Source: Azadirachta indica (lineage: Eukaryota > Streptophyta > Magnoliopsida > Sapindales > Meliaceae). From it: 64,000 nucleotides of DNA. The notes beneath the pieces are model-generated. The model searched no databases. It was not told the DNA's origin and saw only the letters and a program-made list of their open reading frames with translations. Positions 1 through 12,194 of this stretch are shown one piece after another. Every line of letters starts with the position of its first letter. The first letter of the stretch is position 1. Position numbers and translations under genes: made by a program. Location of the stretch: the NCBI GenBank assembly GCA_022749755.1, contig CM040440.1:17409269-17473268 (forward strand), given 5' to 3'.

Positions 1-3000
1 ACCCCATTACCCGGATGAGAAATTCTTTTTCCTAACCATATGATCTCGTCATGATTCCGATTATATATTGGACGTGAAATTTGAATTTTAAGAGGGATTT
101 ATACCCTTTGATACAATACTTCAATAAGTAAAACCTGTTGTCCCTCTTTTTAAACATTACTTTAATGTTAATTAGTTTTTTTTTTTTAAAATATATATAT
201 ATATAACAGTTATTATTGTTATTTAAGTGGCTTTTAACAGATATTTACAAGCAATCAATTTTTTAAAATTAAAATAAGTATGCTTAGTCAAGTCAAGTCA
301 CAGTGTGTGGGCAGACATTATTGATTACAACATAAAGCTTTTGGGCTGGGAGGAGATTAATTTAATTTTCTTGTAGCCGATGCTACCTAGAATCCTATAA
401 CTTTTGTGCCTTTTGCGTTGGGCGTCAACGAGCCAGCCAAGTACATCTATCTGATTAATCTTAACGCATTTTTTATAATCTTTGGAAATCATAATTATGA
501 TTTACCTTCCGGCGAGAATCTCGTAATTTTGTATTATTATAATGTTTATTAAATCGAACAATATATCTTCCATGATATCTGCAAGATTTTTTTTCCTTTT
601 TCTGTTAAGTGTAGATACTTAATCCAAGATATTTATTTTATTTGTTATTATATATATATATATATATGTATTTAATATGTGAAGAAAATCGCAAAAGGAG
701 ATAGGCAAGTAAGGGCCGGCGTTACCAAAAGACTTATCAAATGATGGCTGGTTTGCGGGCATTTGTTTCAAGAAGAATAAGCAAATCTTAGTTATGTTAT
801 GTCTAAGTCTAAGACTTTACTTTTAAAACTTTAGAATTCTAATGAAATCCAGACACCAAATTTGAATGTTGATTTCAACGTTGAGATTTTATTTAATTGC
901 ATTTTTCTCTTATTATGTATTTAAAAAATAAAAAAAATAAAAAAAAAAACCTTCTACACTTAAATCCATCAATTTTTTATTTTATGTTGTTGTACTTGTA
1001 AGTGTGTTGAGACAATTGTTTTCGAATTAAAATTGATTTGACGAGATCGTTTAGAATTAGATATACGTGCGTGCGTAATGGTGTGAACGTGATCATCTCA
1101 GCTCAGCTGAGGGTTTAAAGCTTTGAAGACAACATTATTATTAACCAAAATTAGTTACTTCAATTTAAATAATGACTAAGCATTTTCATCAGCTCTTCCT
1201 TGCGGTCTAAGAAATTAAGAACGATCATATATTTTCTTTTTCTCCAAAAAACCATATTTAACAGTAGTAGTAAACATTGATTAAACCCGATTTAATTGAT
1301 TGAATTACCCAAAATTTCATGTGTAATAATTTATTCGTTTGTCTTAATCATGTGACAACTCAGTCTGTGCCCCAATAATGATTCCTTTTTATGAGTCTAT
1401 TCGGCTTCCTTTCTTTTTCACGTGGATACTCTCAAATGCAACATTTTAGTTGGGGGTTAGTTTATGTCCCGTCCTCTTGTCTCCATGATTGTTATTATCA
1501 TGTGATTTTTAATTTAGATTGTAGAATAATACCTTTTTATCATATTTTTATAGAGTTATTAAAATAAATGATATGATTACGTTGTACGCTTTGAATAGTC
1601 ATTAAAATTTGTAAATTGCAACATAACCAGATAATTTACAAATATGCACTCTTTATTTATTGATTTTTCTTTGGTTTGTATGTAGTCCATGAAGACAAAC
1701 AAATAAATAAAATGGGCGGCCGGCAAGAGGCCACTAAGAAATCACGATACAGGAAAAGCATTCACGAATGAAAAATATATAATTGGGTGAATGAGCAACA
1801 AATATCTGTAAAAGCCAGCCAGGTAGGTAGGTAGGTAGCTCAGAGGGTTACACCATTTTTATTAGCAGTAGTCAATGATATGGGATTGCATCATGATTTC
1901 GCGTTCGTTCAAATGATTGTAGCAAAGAATACAAAAACCCATCGAATTGGATAAGCATGGTGGTAGTGGCAGTGGTAGTGGTAAGAGTTGTTAGATTTGT
2001 TCCCATTCGCAATTTGCAAAATGAGTGTCAGGGCAATTAGGAGTGGATTGCTCAATCACTCAATTATTGTTGAATGGCGGATGCAGCTAGCGAAGGACAC
2101 CAGCGACTCAGATGCATTAAATGAGACCAGCTGTAAGCATGTATGGGAAATCTCAACAGCCAACCTTAGTTAAAACTAGGGGCTGGTGGCGGTGCCTAGT
2201 GTTTAGTTAAAGCTTTTGCTATATATATATATATATATTAATGACTTTTTTTCTTAAATAATTTTTTGTTTTAATTTTAGATTGTTAGATTTAAACAGGC
2301 GATGAGATTTTATTTAATTATATAATTAATATATTTATAATTAAATACAATTACGACTATTAAATGTTTCTAAATTTAAAAGAATGATACAAGTGACCGT
2401 TTCTTTTAATCTCTTCACTTTATTTTACTTCACTTCATAGTTCACAGACATTAAAAGAGAATGACAAAAATAATTTGGATTGTTGCAAATTAGTGAAACT
2501 TACTGTATTAGTTATAGAAATATTGAATAAGTTAAAGCTTGTTTTAGTGTTTAGTGTATTAGGAGATAGTTATTCAAATGTTTGTGGTTTGTTTGTTGAA
2601 TAAATTTAGGAACACGTTGTTGTTGCACTCTCACTTAGTTGAGACTTTTTAGGAATTTCTTCTAATATAAATAATTGTTGATAGCAAATCACATTATCTC
2701 CAGCTTCAATAAAGTTTGTTTATTTGCTGGGTAATAGAAATTTTCTTTCCTTTTCTTGTTTGGTTTCTTCTATTACACAGATTTATTTAATGGAAAATCT
2801 TGAACGCGGATCTTTTTCTGAACACAGAAAACTCTCAACTACCAACCTTAAATGCGTCATCACTGCAAGTTCTCATAATCTCAAATCCCCAATTTTACAG
2901 AGAAACGTGACGATCTACCAATATTTGTGTTTTCACCAAAAAAGGGTCCTCGCCCTTATTATGTCAAGAAAAACCCTAGCTAGTTGTTCATTCGGGAATG

Positions 3001-4531
3001 AATTTCATTCACATTAATTGTACAAATATATGTCAACAAAAGAGGAAGCTTTGTCTAAAGAATTAATTATAAGTTTATTAAAACAAAATTAATTAATTAA
3101 TTAATTTTATTACATTATAAAAAGCGATCCTAAGAAGTAGCAACTTAGAAAAGAATGAATCATATATATCACTTGTTGATGCACTTTCTTCGATCAACTT
3201 CAACATCATGATACAATTTCACTTTTATAAAATTCAGAATGTTAAAGGTGTCGCCATTAATTCTTGAAGAACAAACTAGTAATTTTATAATTTTAAGGAG
3301 AATTTTCAACAATAACTAATATTGGTTATTGATTTTTTTAAATGACCACCATATAATATATATTACAAAAATAATCAATTTGGACCAAAATATTCTCATA
3401 AAAAAATTTTAAAAATGATCACTAAGTACATTCACGCAGAGGTATTTTAGTTTAAAAAAATTTAAAATGGTCATTTTTAAAAGATATTTTAAATAATAAT
3501 TATTACCGAAAATTCACCCCAAGTATTGGTCATTTTCATTAAATTTACTAATTTTAAAGAGATAGAAGCTTTGATTTTTCGAAAGAAGAAATTATTTATT
3601 TTCCTTGCTTACCCACCTTTACCGTAGAAAAAGTCAAAAACAAATTTGGATTTTAGCAATAATTGGTGATGGTGTTACAGGCCAACTTCGGACGATGCTC
3701 CACTTGTGTTAACATAATTGAATGAACTTGGTTTGGGCCCGATATTCAGCAACAAAAAGGCCGACGCATAGAAACAATGACGGCAGGGCCCAACATTACG
3801 TAACAATTGAAAATTCTCTCAAACTATCCGTGGCCAATGCTTTCTATAGTTGCATTATTTGTTCTTTCGTGTATTCAAAGTGCTGACGATTTCATCGCAA
3901 TACGGTTGATTGTTTCATGATAACTACATCCTAACTTTTCAATATTGTTGTTAAATCATAATTTCCATTTAAAAATACAGCTAAATAAAATCTACCTTCT
4001 TTCATCTGTCTACTTGCAAAAGGGTATGATCTTGAAGGGCCTGAGATTTGAACAAGTGGATCAGTTAACTCCCGATTGGACGAAACCCAGCAAAAAATTG
4101 AGATCCCGATACCGCAATGTTCAAATATTTTGGGCTGGTTTGATTTCATGAGGATGATCCATTTTGCAGGTTGGCCCAACAGTTTTTTTGGGACCAACGG
4201 TGTATAGTCATGGGCTACGTTAATTGATTTTCTTTAAGCTTACAGTGAAATAGTAATAACAAATTTGGGCTTATCTAAGTGGCTTTGCTTTTAGGCCCAA
4301 ATAGTAATCTTAAATTCACCCTAATTTTTATGTGATTGTGCATCACTGCATGGAAAATAATATCTCCGTTAATGAATACTAAGGGTTCTTACACACCCGC
4401 ACACAAAGGTGAATTTATTATCATCCCGTTTAAGTCGAAGAGCCAAACTAATGGCTCAGTCAAGGTGATGCTTTCTCCAAATAGATAATAATTGCAGTCA
4501 AATGACTTAACCCTAGCCATAGGTCATCTTA
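1..4531. other. Intergenic AT-rich region, no gene recognised
   Basis: No open reading frame here resembles a protein family and no convincing splice-linked exon set was found on either strand. The stretch holds (TA)n tracts near 190-205, 650-667 and 2221-2238, a short GTAG tetranucleotide run at 1821-1838 and several A or T homopolymers. A weak inverted pair around 3296 and 3520 was looked at and not called. The right end is the 3' flank of the minus-strand acyltransferase gene. Confidence 0.6.
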
Positions 4532-5913
4532 TTATTGTAAGATTGGTTTCATCATGAGATGGAGGAAGGTTTGGAGATGGGCTTCCTCAACACTCCAAGT
4601 CATCAAACGAATGCCAATCTTCGGCAATGGCAATGACCCCACAATGCCAGCAGGTATGATGCTGGACCCTTGGATCGGAACCACGTGGACAGGTAGGCCC
4701 CACCCATAGTCGATCTGGTTGAATCCCAGACGTCCCCACTCTGATATAAACAACGTGGTATAGGTTAGAGGTGGAGCAAATGGGTCGTCGCCTTTTCTTA
4801 TGTAGTCTCCATTCATATATTTAGCGAGCTCAATAGGTAGCTTAGCTTTTGCATGTTGGATCAATTTTACCACATCAACATTTGTTGCTTGTGTAAGCCA
4901 ATCACTTGTTGTAGTACTAGTCACGGGGAAGAAGCAATTGCCGTAGAAACCCTTAGGCAATGGAGGGTCCAAGAGTTGGCGGCAATTTGCAAAGAAAACA
5001 AGCTTCACTTGAGTATTTGGCTTAAAGTTTATTGCTTTAGTTCTATGGCTCCAAAAACTGGCAGCTACGATTTCGAATGCAGAGCAAGTTAGGCCTGTTG
5101 AATCATGAAATTGTCGTTTGAGCTGCTTGATCTGATCCATTGAAATGTCAATGTTGACTTGCTCTAGCCGGTAGCTAGGCATTGGTGGCGGGAACTTTGG
5201 CAATTCTTGGACATTTTCTAGTTGAGGTGGCGGCGGAAAGAAGTCTCTATGCCACACTGGTGCTGTGCTAGGATGCTCGAGACCTCTAGCCAGGTCCCCA
5301 ACGGCATTTAGGAATTGCGCGGCTCCGAGGCCATCACATATACTGTGGCAAAACGTGAGCCCAATCACAAAACCACCACATGCAAATTGTGTCACCTGGT
5401 TTAAAATTAATTGGAGTATTCACGTTGAGTTCTAGTGTCCGGTTTAAATTTGTTTTGTCCGGGTAAATAAAACAAAGTAAATATTCATGTGTTGGAAATT
5501 ACCTGCATTTGAACAAGGGGTTCCATGCCTTGGGTGGTTTTTGGAACACAATCGGGAAGGAGCTCATCATATGGAATGGAGGTAACATCATTAAAGTAAT
5601 CGATAGAATCCAGGGAACAAGTAGCAGATGCTTCAACGAACCATGCGCCTTCTCCAGAACATTCAATTTGAAGTTGTCCTCGGCTCGATTCCTTTAACCT
5701 TCCAGCAAGAGGGTAATAAGGAACCAATGCCCTGGACAAGGCTCCACTTATGACTTGTGCTGCTTCAGTGCCATGTCTGAAAACATGTAGTGTTCGAGCA
5801 TTGCATCTTAGGACAGGTATTCTGTCTATAGTTGACAGGTCAAGCATGCCACATGGTGTATGCTCAGCTGGCTTCACTAGACTTCGTTTTGATCTGATTA
5901 CAGAAAGAGCCAT
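4532..5913 (-). CDS. BAHD-family acyl-CoA-dependent acyltransferase, 2 exons
   Basis: Exons 5913-5503 and 5395-4532 flank a 107-bp GT-AG intron. Joining them in phase 0 gives 424 residues, a normal BAHD length. The join reads LVQMQ-VTQFACGGFVIG, the usual BAHD beta-strand before the active site. The catalytic HXXXD motif is HSICD (about residues 154-158) and the structural DFGWG motif appears as DYGWG (about 366-370). BAHD enzymes are soluble cytosolic proteins that move an acyl group from acyl-CoA to an alcohol or amine of a specialised metabolite. The overall look is closest to plant alcohol or benzoyl/taxane-type acyltransferases, but donor and acceptor cannot be read from sequence. The ATG at 5913 begins MALSVIRSKRSLVKPAEHTP, a typical BAHD N-terminus. 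A (TA)-rich TATA-like stretch lies about 90 bp upstream (6000-6011). No lesion is seen. Confidence 0.93.
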
Positions 5914-7192
5914 GGAGAAAAATTGTTAACAGTTTATAGAAGAAAACTTTTGCAACCGCATTGTTCTTATAGCAGCATAAGTTGGAATGTTTAATAGGGA
6001 ATATATATATACAGGACATTGAATGATGCTTATATATTTTTTAAATCGATCGGCTGAACTTGGCTTTGAAGTCTAAGTTTGGTTGGGTAATAAGATACGA
6101 TAACTTTGGCTTGTAGAATTATGCATATATATTATATTGTATAAGTTAGGTACTTTGTTGTGACAACTTTATATAGAAATAACTGTTTAAGACTTCATAT
6201 ATGTGGCGAGTTGCATATCGCTATAATTGAAGTGGAAGTCAAAGTTGGACGAAACATGCTTCTAATATCCCACGACCATTAACAATTTTTAGATGCGTTA
6301 TGTCTATGCTATAATATGTTCGGGAAAACGGCATCTGCACCCTGTGAATAAGAAAAACTTGACAAATTAATTTCGTTGTTTTTTAAAGTAAGGATAGAAT
6401 TGGAATTTCATTAATCGAACAACACGAGAGATCGCGGACAATAATCAGCGATAAAGAAATCTCAGATCTGATTGAATATTTTTAAACCATGAGAATAAAG
6501 TTATCATTTTCTTTATCTATTTAACGGGGGGTATACATATATTTGTATAATTGTTTCGTACATAGAAACCATCAGAGAATAGGAATCCAAGAAAGTGGCT
6601 CGCGTCTCTACCTGCAGATGTAAAATAAAAAAATATATTTGCTCTTTTGGTTGAATCGTGTGGTTAATATGATTTTTATTGGAAATAAATTTTGAAAAAA
6701 TGGCGATACGAATAGTTGCGTGTTAATTTAGTTCAAGTATGAAACAGGGAAAATAATAGATGATCTAATAAAATATTTGGACAACTCTCTCTCCGTTAGT
6801 TGGATTTGTCCTCTTCCAATACCCTCATAAATTTCTTGATTGTTACTGTATTTGTTTCCGAACGCCGTACCACATCGAATCTCGTTCGTGACACCCAGAA
6901 TTGTACATAAAGTTCAAGTGCCACTACTGTACTATTGGCCCCATCAATCTAAATGGGCCTGGTCCTGGTCCTGGTCCTGTCCTTCAGTAATTGAATTATG
7001 ACGCCCATCATCGTCATATCTTTAATGACGTCCTCCCTTCTCCGTCATCAGAATTCCGTACTCCACCGAAACTCAGCACATGAAAAGCTGCAAGTGTTCC
7101 TTCTCTGTTTCCTCTGCCTCTGCATTGTTTGAAACAAAAACGCGGCAAGCTCAGTGCGGGCATAACCTATCAATTGTTTATTATTATTATTA
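5914..7192. other. Upstream region of the BAHD gene
   Basis: No coding sequence is recognised. The first 100 bp upstream of the acyltransferase ATG contain a TATA-like ATATATATATAC run. A short triple repeat of CCTGGT lies near 6960-6975. A (TTA)n-rich tract at 7171-7200 forms the insertion site of the Mutator-type element that follows. Confidence 0.5.
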
Positions 7193-7202
7193 TTATTTAT
7201 TA

Positions 7203-8380
7203 GAGATTTTAACACGTTACTCTTCTTAAGTTTAAAATTTTAACATTTAAATAAAAAATTTTTAAAAAAATACACTTACTTTTTCTAAACCTTTAATTGA
7301 TCATTCAATTTTTATTTATATAATTATAATATCCTTAATTATTTTAAAGTAAAGTATAAAAAATTTAATTTATATGTAATTAAAAATAATTTTAATTTAT
7401 ATTTATTTAAAAATAAAAATTTAATTAGTGACAATTTAATTTATAATTTTAACATTTAAATAGAAATTTTAAAAAAAGACACATTTACCTCCCTTGAATC
7501 ATTAATTGATCATGTATTTTTACTTAAAATGATTATAATACCCTTAATTACTTCAAAATAAAGTTTAAGAAACTCAATTTTAATTTATTTGATGTTCAAA
7601 AAATTAAAATAATTAAAATTTTAATTAATGACAATTATAATTTATATTCATTTAATATTTATTTAAATTAAAAATTTATTTAATGATATTTAAAATTAAC
7701 AATTTAACCATATTGATTTTTTTTAATTTTCTGTTATTGCATAATTGCATTAAATTTTTTGTATAAACCCAAAAGTTTATATTTGCTTTACGAGTTTTAA
7801 GATTGATATTGAAGTGTAAATTTAATATGAATGTGTATGACATAAATCTTGTATTAAAGTGTTTTTATAAGAAGAGTGAGATTGATAAAACTATGAAATT
7901 GTTTAGTGAAATAAAAAAATATACTTTATTACTAGAGAATTTGTAAAAGAGGAGAGTAAGAAAGGCGGCGACTTTACATATTGCGATTTGATATTTGTAT
8001 AAGTATGATATATGAATAAAAATTAAATTCTTATTTTGAGTAAATATTAAATAAATGTAAACTAAAATTATCAAGTTAAATTATCATTAATTAAATTCTT
8101 AATTTCAATAAATATTAAATACACGTAAATTAAAATTGTTAAATTAAATTATCATTAATTAAATTTCTAATTTTTAAATAAATATAAATTAAAATTATTT
8201 TTGATTACATACAAATTAAATTTCTTATACTTTATTTTGAAACAATTAAGGGTATTATAGTTATATAAATAAAATTGGATGGTTAACTAATAGTTCAGGG
8301 GAGGTAAGTGTGCTTTTCCTTAAATTTTTTATTTAAATGTTCAAATATAAAATGTCGGAGGAGGTATGCGTTAAAATCTC
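7203..8380. mobile_element. Mutator-type non-autonomous element A (long-TIR, fold-back)
   Basis: The two ends are inverted copies. Left starts GAGATTTTAACACGTTAC and the reverse complement of the right end starts GAGATTTTAACGCATACC; the arms then stay alignable for at least about 240 bp. The element is flanked by an exact 10-bp direct repeat TTATTTATTA at 7193-7202 and 8381-8390. A 9-10 bp duplication with long TIRs is the signature of Mutator-like elements. The left arm holds a second, directly repeated copy of its own outer part (about 7446-7590 resembles 7230-7370). No transposase reading frame is present, so it is non-autonomous. Confidence 0.82.
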
Positions 8381-8390
8381 TTATTTATTA

Positions 8391-10266
8391 GAAATTTTAA
8401 CACATACCTCCCCTAAAGTTTGGTTTTTTAATATTTAAAGAGAAATTTTAGAGAAATATACACTTACCTCCCTTGAAAATATGCATTATTGTTAGTGAAC
8501 TGTTAGTTTGAGAGGTATTATAGTAAAGAAGTAATTACTTTCGTTTTTAATGTTTGGTTTAACTTTGCAAGTGAGAAATCATTAGTAGATGAGCTATCTT
8601 AATTTTGAAGGCATTCATGTACCCAAAACTCTCAAACCAAAATACACACGCAATGTCTGATCTTCAAGTTAATTTATATCAAATTAATTATCTCTCTTAC
8701 AATATAGATGTAAGGGTCAAGCTACAGAGGAAACTTAGAGCTATTTTTTTGTGTCATTACTTGCCTATGTAAGTATATATTCAATGAGAGAAAATCAATA
8801 CTTAAATCGGTTTGAGTTGAATGGTGTTATTTTGGGTCTTCAAAGAGTTGTAATCAGATTTGAGCTAAATAGTGTTATTTTGGATCTCCAAAAAACTGTA
8901 ATCAAGCTTGAAAATTTATTCAACCAAAGAATTCTATTGATTCAACTAAATAAACAAACTGTACAATTGTTTTATGTGTGTACTAATTTTCTTACTTGTT
9001 TATGTTGTTGGTGTTCATAATTATATGGATGTTCATAACAGAGCTGAATAATAGCCGATTTATATTGCATCTGAGATGGAAAAGGGTTATTATATTGGGC
9101 AGGTATGTTTATGGGTTCAGAGGGTTTGTATATGTATAAAAAATTGATTAAGAAGAAAAGTTGGAGAGAAATCTAGTTTACTTTTTTTTTTTCAAACATT
9201 TTGGAAAATTCTACTAGTATTAATGTAATGTTGAGTATAATCTTTTACATATGAGAAATTTTGAATTGCGTAAAATTTTACTTTTTCTTTTTTTAGGTTT
9301 TAAGTGATTTATTTTACTTAAACTGATATTGTTATCTATCACAAACAAAAAGTTGGACTTGCTGTATGGTTATTCTATTTTCTTGTTTACTTTCTGTTAA
9401 CATCTCTTGTATAAACTGATTTTTAATTATTTATCTTCTTATTATACGTGCAAATATTCATGAAGTAAGTGTGTTGAACTTGGATGCAAAGCTCTTGCGT
9501 GTTCGATTTTGAAGCATGACAACCATGTTCTGAGGTTATGTTTTGATACTTGGGAATCTTTGTGTTATATAGTTTTCATTTGTGTTCTCTGTACAAGATT
9601 TGTATAATTGGTACTTGTCTAAAATATAATTGTCAGTGATGTTTATCAATAAATTGGCTATTAATGTAGTTTATTATTTACATAGTGTACCACTATCAAT
9701 TGCATTTAACTTACATTATAAAAGTGGCTGGAAACTATTATGCTTCATATTAGAATTTAATAAATTAATCAATGTTAAGATTCTACGTCTATGAATTTTA
9801 GAATTTTTTTTCATTTTTTAAATGTTAGAAAACCACTTCAATGTTATTGAAATATTGCTTATAGTTGGCGAATTAATTTATTGTTGTATAATACTTGCTC
9901 TTTTGGATATTTTTCCTATTTTTTCTTCGGAATTCGTGCTAAAAATTATAATGTATTACTTGACTGGATAATATGTTATTGCAGGTTTATGCATTACTTT
10001 GATGTTGTTAAGGTTTACCTTTTATTATCTTTAAATCATTTTATTATTTATTAGATGTCAATATACAGTAATCTTTGCAAAGCTAATTTTTGATTTGTTG
10101 TTTTTTATTGTCTTTATTTCAAAAATGACAATTGAAAGATATATATGTCTTTTAGATAATTTGGATAGAAATGGATGTCTTTAGGGGAGGTAAGTGTATA
10201 TTTTTTAAAAGTTTCTCTCTAAGTGTTAAAAGGCTAAACTCCAGAGGAGGAATATGTTAAAACCCC
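8391..10266. mobile_element. Mutator-type non-autonomous element B, abutting element A
   Basis: The left end starts GAAATTTTAACACATACCTC and the reverse complement of the right end starts GGGGTTTTAACATATTCCTC. The match continues about 90 bp through the shared block ACACTTACCTCCC. The same 10-bp TTATTTATTA lies at 8381-8390 and 10267-10276, so the sequence occurs three times around elements A and B. The TIRs are related to those of A, so both belong to one family. The interior (about 8500-10170) carries no transposase, MuDR or other recognised coding sequence. Confidence 0.78.
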
Positions 10267-10472
10267 TTATTTATTATTTATTATTATTACAAAAGAGAGA
10301 AACAATTAAAATTGTTACAGTTTTATGTCTCGTTTGATGTGGGTCCAAGAAGGTTGGCGTATGAAAACAGGCAAGCAGCCAATCATATTCATCCTCAACA
10401 GAATCCTGATCTATCCTGGTCTATCCTCTCCTGTGATTGCCTCTTCTTTTCTTTTCTTTTCTTTTTTCTCGT

Positions 10473-12194
10473 ATGGAAAAGGAGCCTTTTCTCGGCTCCC
10501 AAGCGCTATCCCAACAGCAGCAGTCACAACTTCAAGCCATCATCGAACACCATGAACCGAAGCTCTTGCTCACACTCCCGCAGTCTCTCTCCACTCCACA
10601 TATCTTTAATGAAATCGAAGCCTTAGAACAACAACAATCTCAACTATCTCCGAAATCTTCCCAAAATGCCCGAACCGGAAAGCGTGGTTCTCTTCACCGC
10701 TGCAAAACTGCTCCAGGCATGATTGTATTCAGTGATCTGAAACAGAAAACCACCACCCAAATTCCCAAACCCAAGTCGGAGTCCAGCTCAATAATCAGAC
10801 AAGCTGTTTTGTTGCTTTCTATATACCTTTTTGTTGGTGTTGTTATATATTCTTTTAACAAAGACAACTTCTCGGGTATAGAAACTCACCCGGTTGTTGA
10901 TGCTTTGTACTACTGTATTGTGACGATGTGCACCATAGGTTACGGCGACATAGCTCCTTTAACTCCAGCAACAAAAATTTTTGCTTGTGTTTTTGTGTTG
11001 GTAGGATTTGGATTCATAGATATTTTGCTAAGTGGGCTTGTGAATTATGTTCTTGATCTTCAAGAAAGCATGATTCTTACTGGCATACAAATGGGGAAAG
11101 CACAAGAAGGATTTTCTGCAAGAAATTATATAGTTGACGTGGCAAAAGGCAGGATGAGGATAAGATTGAAAGTTGGTTTGGCACTTGGCGTGGTGGTGTT
11201 GTGTGTTGGTATAGGAGCTTTAATCTTGTTTTTTGTGGAGAATCTTGATTGGCTTGATTCATTTTATTTGTCAGTTATGTCAGTTACCACAGTTGGGTAT
11301 GGGGATAAGGCCTTTAAGACCTTGCCCGGAAGATTATTCGCTGCAATTTGGCTTTTGGTTTCTTCCCTCATGGTTGCAAGGGCGTTTTTGTACTTGGCCG
11401 AGGCGAGAATTGATAAGAGGCACCGGAGAATTGCCAAGTGGGTGCTGCATAGGGATATCACTGTTGAGGATTTGCTTGCTGCAGATATGAATAATAACGG
11501 CTTCATTAGGTAAGGGTTCTGAATCTTTTTAACTCGATTTTGATATCTGATTGATTTTCAGTTTCTTGAATTATGAAGTATCACAATTACAGGGGAAATT
11601 TACTGAATTTATGGTGAATATTGAATTAAAATTTGGAGTTTTTGAGTAGATTCTGTTAGTTATGTTTGGTTTACAACAATTGGGCATATGTAGATTGAAC
11701 TAGGGGGAATTTGCACCAGTTTGAAATACTAATATTGGTTCTGATTATGTGGGATGTGATTTCAAGTTTTAATTTTTAAATTGGTTGAATGTAAAATTCA
11801 ACCCATACTGGACTTAGGCAGTAAAGAAGAGAACTTTATATCGTGAAAATGCTGAACTAATGACTCATAGACCTCTTTATTTATATACTGCCAGGCAGTT
11901 TTCCAGGACAACTCTGTAATTCTTTAGCACAATAGCTGATAGATTCACCCAATTTAGAATATGGGGTGTGCTAAATGGCAATACTTTATATGTAAGAGCA
12001 AATTTTATTGAATGATTCCTGAGGTCTATTGTTTTTAAACCTTTCTTTTCAGCAAATCAGAATATGTTATATTCAAACTTAAGGAGATGGGAAAAATAGG
12101 GGAGAAAGATATATTGCAGATCTGCAATCAATTTAACAAACTTGACCCTAACAACTGCGGGAAGATAACACTTCCAGATCTTCTTGAGAATTGA
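10473..12194 (+). CDS. TPK1-like: Two-pore (tandem-pore) K+ channel, TPK1-like, vacuolar
   Basis: Exons 10473-11509 and 12053-12194 join in phase 2 and give 392 residues. Four membrane segments surround two pore loops, each with a K+ selectivity filter GYGD (156-159 in TMCTIGYGD and 275-278 in TTVGYGD). The N-terminus has a mode-I 14-3-3 site RCKTAP (76-81), which in plant TPK channels controls activation. The C-terminal tail has two EF hands: a canonical loop from D338 to E349 (DMNNNGFISKSE, split by the intron) and a second from D377 to D388 with Asp instead of Glu at position 12. Known TPK1 proteins carry Ca2+- and 14-3-3-regulated K+ currents in the tonoplast. The start at 10473 is the first ATG in frame and gives MEKEPFLG, a conserved-looking N-terminus. 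A pyrimidine-rich leader (CTTTT repeats) precedes it. Confidence 0.95.

Noticed and set aside
3296..3530. Possible MITE with inverted GAATTTTC ends
   Set aside because: Arms match only in short AT-rich blocks and no 2- to 10-bp target duplication was found, so chance similarity cannot be excluded.
8751..9020. 89-codon frame inside Mutator-type element B
   Set aside because: It starts at a non-ATG codon, has internal repeated phrases and no transposase motif; probably chance.
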